Below, piece after piece: positions 58,968 to 64,000 of a stretch of 64,000 nucleotides of DNA. The notes under the pieces are model-generated. The model was not told where the DNA came from. It was given only the letters and a program-made list of their open reading frames with translations, and made no database searches. The DNA comes from JABSQH01 sp965230015 (GTDB lineage Bacteria > Actinomycetota > Acidimicrobiia > Acidimicrobiales > Ilumatobacteraceae). The position numbers and the translations under genes were made by a program. The stretch spans positions 1-64,000 of the forward strand of contig CBDDKF010000003.1 of NCBI GenBank assembly GCA_965230015.1, read 5' to 3'. Within the stretch, counting starts at the first letter, position 1, and each line of letters starts with the position of its first letter.

Positions 58968-60644
58968 TCAGTATTCGAAGGGTCCGTGGAGAGCTGGGGT
59001 GAGGTCGATTTGGGGTCCGAGTTGATCACTGGATTCGAAGCGGATGGCGGGCGGGCGTTCACCATCAGGGAGGTCGACTACGACGAATCTTCCGGCGTCG
59101 GTGACGATGTCGGCGATGACGCTCGATGTTGTCTCATCGAGGGAGAGGTCGGCGGGGTCCAGGCTGGTGGATGGGTGAATTGATGGTTCGATGGTCGCGG
59201 CGTCGATGTCGCTGGAGACCCAGCCGATGCCGATCCGGCGGTCTCCGAGGTCGAAGCCGGCGGCGCCGTATGACTCTTTTCCATCAACGATGCCGCCTTC
59301 GCTTTGGACGAGCGTGCAGTCGACGACGGGCGCGTCGATGCACACGGCGTTGGCTCCGACACCACCCGGCTGTGTACGGATCGAGATCTCGATGCCATCA
59401 GCTGTGACAGCCTGATCGAACACGTCCCAGCCACTGATCTCGTCGTTCTTCTGTGTGGCGATTGATTGGCCGATCGATCGGAACTCGGCTGCGTCGACGA
59501 AGCGGAGAACCCGACCAACACGAAAGATCTCCTCGTCGCTGAGAGTCAGGGAGGTGCTGATTGTGATGAGCATGTCGCTGTCGAGCCAGGACAGCGCAAC
59601 GAGGTCACCGTCAGGGGTGCGCGCTCCAACAGCGTCAGTGTCGTCGAATTGGATGGGCCGCCAGTCCAGGGTGGTGCCACCGACTAGTTGGTCGAGGTCG
59701 TACCCGAACGTGTTGGGCCAGGCCGAGATCCCGATTCCTTGAGCGTCGGACCAATCGGGTTGCATGACCAGCGTCGTTCTGACTGCACTGTCATCGGCGA
59801 AGTCGAGATCGGCCGCAGCGATCAGACCGAAACTGTCCGGCAGTGTCACGGTGCGCGATCGGGCATCGAGAACGAGTGCCTCCGCGACCGGTCGAACCAG
59901 GTCAGCGGCTGTTCCGGTCGCGCTGACCTGCATTTGCAGGGATTGTTCGATCCAGTAGATGCCGTTGCGTTGCTCTGGCATCCCGCTGTTTGGGTCGTCT
60001 TGCCACACGTCGGCGGGGACGCCGCGGACGGTGTCGTCGAACTCCTCGGCTGACCGCGCGATCTCTTCAGCCGTCAGCAGGAACGGAGGTCGCACACTGA
60101 TCACGCCGGTGACGGATCCGTCAGGTCCAATCTGGGCCCACTGCGCCTCACCGAACATCGAACCCGCGCGCTCTGCGCGCATGCTTTCGATGGACCATCC
60201 ATCGGGTACATCGTCAGCCACGACGAAGTTCGTGCCCGAGCCAAGTTCGATCTCGATCGTCTCGTTCGCTTCAGCAGTTGCGATCGTGGAATCGGGGCTG
60301 GGTTCTGGTGACTGAGTCGGTCCGGTCGCTGGCTGCGGCGTCGGCTCTGGCGATACCGACGTGTCCGCCGGGGCGACTGGGTCCGATCGCGTCGCGACGA
60401 TGGCAGCGGTGCCAGCGATGCCGACGAGGACAGCCGCGACAGCGGCCCAAACCGCGAGGCGACGTCGTTGATTCACCGCATCAATCCCGTCGGTCACGCT
60501 GAGAGCTGATGGTCCGGATCGTTGCGGCGCGGCAAGCTCGGCTGGCTTGGATTCCTCGCCGGTGATCCTCGTCCAGACTCGGGCTGCGGTGGCGTCGTCA
60601 AGGACCTCGTCGGCTGGACGGATCCGGTCGTAGAGGTCGTTCAT
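58968..60644 (-). CDS. membrane-anchored anti-sigma-like protein
   Basis: 558 residues from ATG 60644, which follows a strong AAGGAGGAGG and overlaps the upstream sigma stop (ATGA). A cytosolic segment of about 62 residues (MNDLYDRIRPADEVLDDAT, AARVWTRITGEESK) resembles anti-sigma N-termini. One TM segment (LAVWAAVAAVLVGIAGTAAIV) is followed by a Thr/Pro-rich linker and a large external beta-rich domain (FVVADDVPDGWSIESMRAE, RTVTLPDSFGLIAAADL). It would release the sigma factor on an external signal. Confidence 0.75.
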   Translation of the reverse strand: MNDLYDRIRPADEVLDDATAARVWTRITGEESKPAELAAPQRSGPSALSVTDGIDAVNQRRRLAVWAAVAAVLVGIAGTAAIVATRSDPVAPADTSVSPEPTPQPATGPTQSPEPSPDSTIATAEANETIEIELGSGTNFVVADDVPDGWSIESMRAERAGSMFGEAQWAQIGPDGSVTGVISVRPPFLLTAEEIARSAEEFDDTVRGVPADVWQDDPNSGMPEQRNGIYWIEQSLQMQVSATGTAADLVRPVAEALVLDARSRTVTLPDSFGLIAAADLDFADDSAVRTTLVMQPDWSDAQGIGISAWPNTFGYDLDQLVGGTTLDWRPIQFDDTDAVGARTPDGDLVALSWLDSDMLITISTSLTLSDEEIFRVGRVLRFVDAAEFRSIGQSIATQKNDEISGWDVFDQAVTADGIEISIRTQPGGVGANAVCIDAPVVDCTLVQSEGGIVDGKESYGAAGFDLGDRRIGIGWVSSDIDAATIEPSIHPSTSLDPADLSLDETTSSVIADIVTDAGRFVVVDLPDGERPPAIRFESSDQLGPQIDLTPALHGPFEY

Positions 60645-61174
60645 GAGAAAGCTCCTCCTCCTTGTTCGCTGACGGATCGGAGTCGTGAACGGGCTCGTCG
60701 CACGCGTGATCGCACCGTTGCAGGGTTCATCCCGACCACTTCGCCAGCCTCGGCGCTGGTCATCGATTCCCAGCCGGTGAGCGCGAGCAGTTCACGGTCG
60801 ACCCGACTCAGGCGACCCAGCTCGTCGATCAACGCTTCCAGCGTGTCCGACGCCTCAAGACGATCGTCCACTGCAGCAGTCGTCAGTAACGGATCGATTG
60901 GCGCCGCAGGTTCAGTGCCTTCGCGTACCAAGGCACGAAGCCGCCGTTCCTCAGTTCGCCAATGACGGCGCACAAGATTCGAAGCGATTCCGAACAGCCA
61001 GGTTCGGACCGTGCCCTGACGAGGATCGAAGCCCGTCTCCGTCGTCATCGCCGACGCGAACGTGTCCGCGAGAAGGTCCTCGGCGAGGTCGCGACCAACG
61101 CGGCGAGCCAAGAAGCCAAACAAATCACCCGCACAATCGGCATACGACACGGCCCAGTCGATCCCATCAATCAC
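60641..61174 (-). CDS. ECF-type RNA polymerase sigma factor
   Basis: 177 residues from GTG 61174; the frame is open further upstream. Region 2: VSYADCAGDLFGFLARRVG, DLAEDLLADTFASAMTTE and VRTWLFGIASNLVRRHWR. Region 4: LSRVDRELLALTGWESM and AEAGEVVGMNPATVRSRVRRAR. It is coupled to the downstream anti-sigma-like gene. This is the third ECF sigma factor within 7 kb; sequence differences show three separate lineages rather than a recent duplication. Confidence 0.88.
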   Translation of the reverse strand: MIDGIDWAVSYADCAGDLFGFLARRVGRDLAEDLLADTFASAMTTETGFDPRQGTVRTWLFGIASNLVRRHWRTEERRLRALVREGTEPAAPIDPLLTTAAVDDRLEASDTLEALIDELGRLSRVDRELLALTGWESMTSAEAGEVVGMNPATVRSRVRRARSRLRSVSEQGGGAFS

Positions 61175-61700
61175 GCGACTGCGGCCGCCCACGTCGCAGT
61201 CTTGGGTCCCGGACGGTGACTCCACAAAGAACACTTGCCCCCAACCACCACGCTGTTGCAACCGACCCTCCGAGACCACCAGAGCGCGGAAACATCAGAG
61301 CACAGAACTTCAGACGGGCGACGTCTCATCGATTGCAATGCACGGCGGCGCCCGGCCGGGATCCTCAGTTCACAACCAGTACCCGCCACTAAGGCAAGCC
61401 CGCACATAAAGCCGGAGTCGCTCGTCTGGTTGGGCCCGCTCGATAGCGGCACGTACGCGAGCAGGCCGATGCGCGGAAGTGTTCATCGACGGTCGATCGA
61501 GCTGGTGCAGGACAACTGCAAGAGCCGCGGGCACGCGCACGTCGAGTGCGCTTCGCGACTGTCGGACCGATCGTGAGGACCCGCGTTTGAATGCCACCAA
61601 GGTCAGGCGTGGAAGTCGCTGACCCCGGCGAACACGACCGAGCCGGGCAGCGATCACGTGACAGGCGGCCGCGACGTTGAAGCGATGACCGGGAGTTGGA
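61175..61700. other. 525-bp stretch without a supported gene
   Basis: It contains the promoter region of the sigma gene ending at 61174 and 400 bp of DNA with only short, low-quality frames on both strands. No repeat or hairpin stands out. Confidence 0.4.
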
Positions 61701-62102
61701 TCAGGTGAGGTTGCAGTTCAGCGTCATCTGAAGCGCGAACACTGGCCAGTCGGCTTTGACCGTGCCATCGAGCACGGATTCGGCGTGCTGTTGCATCCAC
61801 GCGTCTCGTCCGGTTTCGTTGCCTGGGTCCGTCGGGTCTTGTGGCCAGTCGCCGAGAGCAGTGCAGGTGGCATTCTGCTCGGCGTTGCTCAGGCTCGCCC
61901 ACCAGTCACGCATCCATTCGATCTGTTCTTCGCTGGAGAGTTGAGCCGGTTGGGTCGTTTCTGTGGTTGAGTCGGCGAGGGTCGAAGGTGCGATGGATGC
62001 GGGCGGTGCGGTCGATGCATCGCTGGCCGAGTTGCTTCCGTCGCTGGTGGAGCAAGCAGCGACGAGTACGAGCATCGCTACTATGGCGGGTCTCGTCCAC
62101 AT
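61701..62102 (-). CDS. small secreted lipoprotein, unknown function
   Basis: 133 residues. Signal peptide with lipobox (AIVAMLVLVAACSTSD, Cys at about 17), then a Ser/Thr/Ala-rich linker and a compact domain with EEQIEWMRDWWASLSNAEQNATC and LQMTLNCNLT; the two remaining Cys could form a disulfide. No family recognised. It is convergent with nothing and lies just left of the recombinase module. Confidence 0.65.
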   Translation of the reverse strand: MWTRPAIVAMLVLVAACSTSDGSNSASDASTAPPASIAPSTLADSTTETTQPAQLSSEEQIEWMRDWWASLSNAEQNATCTALGDWPQDPTDPGNETGRDAWMQQHAESVLDGTVKADWPVFALQMTLNCNLT

Positions 62103-62227
62103 GTGGCGCGACCCTAGCCAGGGGGGGAGGAGGGACTAGCGAAGGCGCTGCCGCCACGCACCGGCACGGGTGCGCTCGTCGACGCTCTCGGAAACCGCTC
62201 AGCGACGGCCGATCGAACTTGGGTTAG

Positions 62228-62262
62228 ATAACCGACGATAGGCTCTACATATCGACGGTTAT
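62228..62262. promoter_or_regulatory. 13-9-13 inverted repeat upstream of the tyrosine recombinase
   Basis: ATAACCGACGATA (62228-62240) and TATCGACGGTTAT (62250-62262) are inverted copies matching at 12 of 13 positions around a 9-nt spacer GGCTCTACA. An overlapping smaller palindrome GGTTA-GA-TAACC lies at 62222-62233. The geometry is that of a tyrosine-recombinase core site, and it sits 137 bp before a recombinase gene. It could instead be an operator. Confidence 0.5.
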
Positions 62263-62398
62263 TGCTATGGTCTGTGCGTGCCCCAGCCGCCCACGCACCG
62301 TAGGCGATGAGCGCTTTGCTGGTATCCGCCGACAACTGGTCGACGCCACCGTGGCAGACCCGGCAACCCGTCGTCCGCGACGTTGGCAATGAACCCGA

Positions 62399-63502
62399 GT
62401 GACTAGCGATCACAGGACCGAGAAGCTCTCTCAGGGGGCTGAAGTGTCCGCACCCTTGGTACCGGACGAAGCGACTGCGCCGCTTAGAACGGCACACAGC
62501 GCACGCGATTCGACCGAGTCTCGGCCAACTCCGGTGGAACTGCTCGATCACGCCCTCGACGCGCAGATCGTGCGTGACATCCGAGACTCGGCCGCGGAGA
62601 ACACCTGGCGCGCATACCGGGCCGACTTGGTCGACTTCGGTGGATGGCTGCAGGGCACCGAAGACGAGTGGACTGACCCTGCCACGGTCGCTGACTACCT
62701 CCGTGCTCTTGAGGCCGCTGGCGCCAAGTACGCGACGATCGAACGGCGTATCACGGCGATCGCGAAGGTCGTCGAGGTCCTCGTTGCTGTTGACCAGATG
62801 GAGCCAACTGCCAGCCCGACGAAGCATCCGACGGTGACCATCGCGCTGCAAGCCATCCGGCGACGTCTCGGAACGGATCTCGAACAGGCCGCACCGCTCA
62901 CCGGGGAGCGGATGATCCAGGTGCTGCTCGCGATCGACAAGACGACCCGCGCAGGTCGCCGCGACATTGCGCTGCTACTACTCGGCTGGTTCGGTGCGTT
63001 CCGTCGCTCCGAGCTCGCCGGCATCCGGCGTCGCCACCTGTCGATCGACGACCACGGCCTCGCAATCGAGCTTCCCCGTACGAAAGCGTCTCAGGAGAAC
63101 TCGGTCTGGGTGCCAGTCGCCCGCGCCGAAGGATCGAGGTGGTGCCCGGTGTCCGCGCTCGAGTTGTGGATCGAAGAGCTCGACCGGCAACCGGCATCCT
63201 CGGAGACGCTATGGGCATGGATCACGAAGGGCGATAACCACCGTCAGGGCTTGCCGGCAGTCGGAGGTGCCGCGATCGATGGCATCGTCAGGCGTCGCGC
63301 CGCCCAGTCTGGACTCGACGTCGCGGCCAGCGTGTCAGCGCACTCCCTCCGCTCCGGGTTCATCACCGAAGCGAAGAACCGCGGCATCGACGAAGCCGAC
63401 ATCATGCGCCACACACGGCTGAAGTCGCTGCAGATCATGCGTCGCTACGATCGAGTCGCCGGCTGGTGGAACCGCAACCCCACCGCGGCGATGACGCTCT
63501 AG
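62399..63502 (+). CDS. tyrosine recombinase/integrase
   Basis: 367 residues from GTG 62399; GTG 62444 is an alternative. N-terminal SAM-like domain: ENTWRAYRADLVDFGGWL, DPATVADYLRALEAAGAKYAT. Catalytic domain: LGWFGAFRRSELAGIRRRHL with the first Arg, TKASQENSVWVPVAR with the Lys region, AHSLRSGFITEAKNRGID with H-x-x-R, and RRYDRVAGWW with the nucleophile Tyr. In the usual H-K-S position before the Tyr it reads TRLKSLQIM, so the second His/Trp is Leu here. The family is the same as the remnant at 1521-2153, which has TRH. It is flanked by inverted repeats on both sides. Confidence 0.88.
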   Translation: MTSDHRTEKLSQGAEVSAPLVPDEATAPLRTAHSARDSTESRPTPVELLDHALDAQIVRDIRDSAAENTWRAYRADLVDFGGWLQGTEDEWTDPATVADYLRALEAAGAKYATIERRITAIAKVVEVLVAVDQMEPTASPTKHPTVTIALQAIRRRLGTDLEQAAPLTGERMIQVLLAIDKTTRAGRRDIALLLLGWFGAFRRSELAGIRRRHLSIDDHGLAIELPRTKASQENSVWVPVARAEGSRWCPVSALELWIEELDRQPASSETLWAWITKGDNHRQGLPAVGGAAIDGIVRRRAAQSGLDVAASVSAHSLRSGFITEAKNRGIDEADIMRHTRLKSLQIMRRYDRVAGWWNRNPTAAMTL

Positions 63503-63531
63503 TGCGACGGTGGCGGCGAAGGGTGCCCGTC

Positions 63532-63578
63532 GGTTAACTTTGGTTTATATGAACCCGCCGAATAAACCGTTGTTAACC
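63532..63578. promoter_or_regulatory. 16-bp imperfect inverted repeat between recombinase and ATPase
   Basis: GGTTAACTTTGGTTTA (63532-63547) and TAAACCGTTGTTAACC (63563-63578) match inversely at 13 of 16 positions around a 15-nt spacer. It is AT-rich, ends 5 nt before GTG 63584 and leaves no room for a Shine-Dalgarno sequence. It is likely an operator-promoter for a leaderless ATPase message, or a second recombinase-binding site, as it shares the TAACC arm with the 62228 repeat. Confidence 0.5.
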
Positions 63579-63583
63579 AAACA

Positions 63584-64000
63584 GTGAGCGCGGCACAGAA
63601 CCCGTTCACCCCGGGTTTCGGCACCTCGCCGCACGTGCTGGTCGGCCGAGAGCAGGTCTTGGCCGAGATCGGAAGGGCGTTCGGCGGTTCGATTGACCCT
63701 CATCGCGCGACATGGCTCCGCGGGCGTCGAGGCGCGGGCAAGACCGTTCTACTTAACGAGGTCCAAGACCTTGCCGCTGGCGCAGGGTGGGCCGTGATCC
63801 AAGAAGATGGTCAGAGCCCCGGTTCATTGTGGAAGCGGGTCGCGCAGCGGATCCAACGCGAGGTGATCGGCGCGCAGTCGCGTCGGGTTCGAAGCGGTGG
63901 CGTTTCGACGCCCCTCGGCGGAGTGTCGCTCGAACTGTCCGATCCCGAGCAGGTCGAAACGACGCTGCGCGACGTCATCAGCGCAGCCGTCGACGAACCC
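63584..64000 (+). CDS. AAA-type ATPase, N-terminal part (runs off the window)
   Basis: 139 codons to the window edge without a stop. NPFTPGFGTSPHVLVGREQVL is the typical start of an actinobacterial ATP-binding protein family, followed by Walker A in RGRRGAGKTVLLNEVQDLA (about residues 45-60) and AGWAVIQEDGQSPGSLWKR. The rest is missing, so effector domains cannot be judged. It follows the recombinase by 81 bp and may be cargo of the same element. Confidence 0.75.
   Translation, partial: MSAAQNPFTPGFGTSPHVLVGREQVLAEIGRAFGGSIDPHRATWLRGRRGAGKTVLLNEVQDLAAGAGWAVIQEDGQSPGSLWKRVAQRIQREVIGAQSRRVRSGGVSTPLGGVSLELSDPEQVETTLRDVISAAVDEP

Noticed and set aside
1..64000. CRISPR arrays, rRNA and tRNA genes
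   Set aside because: No regularly spaced repeat clusters and no cloverleaf or rRNA-like segments were seen in reading; tRNA detection by eye is limited, so a dedicated scan would be decisive.

Overview
The window is GC-rich DNA with actinobacterial codon usage and gene families. The gene content (actinobacterial-type tyrosine recombinases, ECF sigma/anti-sigma pairs, HAD, VOC and RHS families, an SOS box of the actinobacterial CGAAC-N4-GTTCG type) would fit a marine or soil actinomycete such as an Acidimicrobiia (Ilumatobacter-like) member; that taxonomic guess is inference. There are no rRNA, tRNA, ribosomal-protein or core-metabolism genes and no CRISPR array. Almost everything here is accessory: a mobilisable plasmid- or ICE-like block, a large surface-protein locus and a recombinase/IS-rich island.

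Layout. (1) 1-3.7 kb: a frameshifted gene with a nuclease-like (PD-(D/E)XK) C-terminus, translationally coupled to a chimeric tyrosine-recombinase remnant, into whose last codons an IS256-family element has inserted (1411 bp, 33-bp terminal inverted repeats, perfect 8-bp target duplication). (2) 3.7-7.9 kb: a 1220-residue TPR-rich protein with a C-terminal PIN-like nuclease domain, and a small membrane protein. (3) 8-29 kb: an element backbone with SSB, a very large N6-adenine methyltransferase plus SF2 helicase (DarB-like), HNH nuclease, YodL-like protein, C5-cytosine methyltransferase, SNase lipoprotein, MobF (TrwC/TraI) relaxase-helicase, a nucleotidyltransferase pair, and an SOS-box-controlled small gene. 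Genes are packed with many 4-nt ATGA overlaps. Two recurring palindromes (GRTGTCACACC next to start codons; a CCCCTAWAGGGG-like hairpin) occur only in this block and look like element-specific control sites. No type IV secretion genes are visible, so the element looks mobilisable rather than self-transmissible within what can be seen.

(4) 29.7-43.9 kb: a GNAT acetyltransferase, two paralogous LysR regulators (30.7-31.6 kb minus, 43.0-43.9 kb plus) bracketing a 2088-residue RHS/YD-repeat lipoprotein with a VWD domain and six C-terminal beta-repeats, a Tat-exported vanadium-haloperoxidase/PAP2-like protein overlapping it by 4 nt, and three small genes, two of which resemble immunity-type families. 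(5) 44-54 kb: a HAD-type gene, a coupled toxin-antitoxin-like pair with a frameshifted duplicate antitoxin 2 kb away, a tyrosine recombinase and a thioredoxin-like lipoprotein that are each split by a frameshift, a TlpA-like protein and a Ymh-family protein. Three identical 1410-bp ISL3-family elements (10.0, 45.0 and 52.6 kb) each carry an 8-bp target duplication; the third sits inside the fifth codon of an IS110-family transposase.

(6) 54-62 kb: three ECF sigma factors. Two are coupled to membrane-anchored anti-sigma-like proteins; the third is coupled to a protein whose first 45 residues resemble anti-sigma N-termini but whose remainder is a glyoxalase/VOC domain. (7) 62.2-64 kb: a tyrosine recombinase preceded by a 13-9-13 inverted repeat and followed by a second inverted repeat and an AAA-type ATPase that runs off the window.

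The most unusual items are the RHS-VWD lipoprotein/haloperoxidase locus between duplicated LysR genes, the TPR-PIN protein, the shared palindromic start-site elements of the mobile block, the nested IS110/ISL3 structure with a structured leader that could hold a bridge RNA, and the 13-9-13 site beside the last recombinase.
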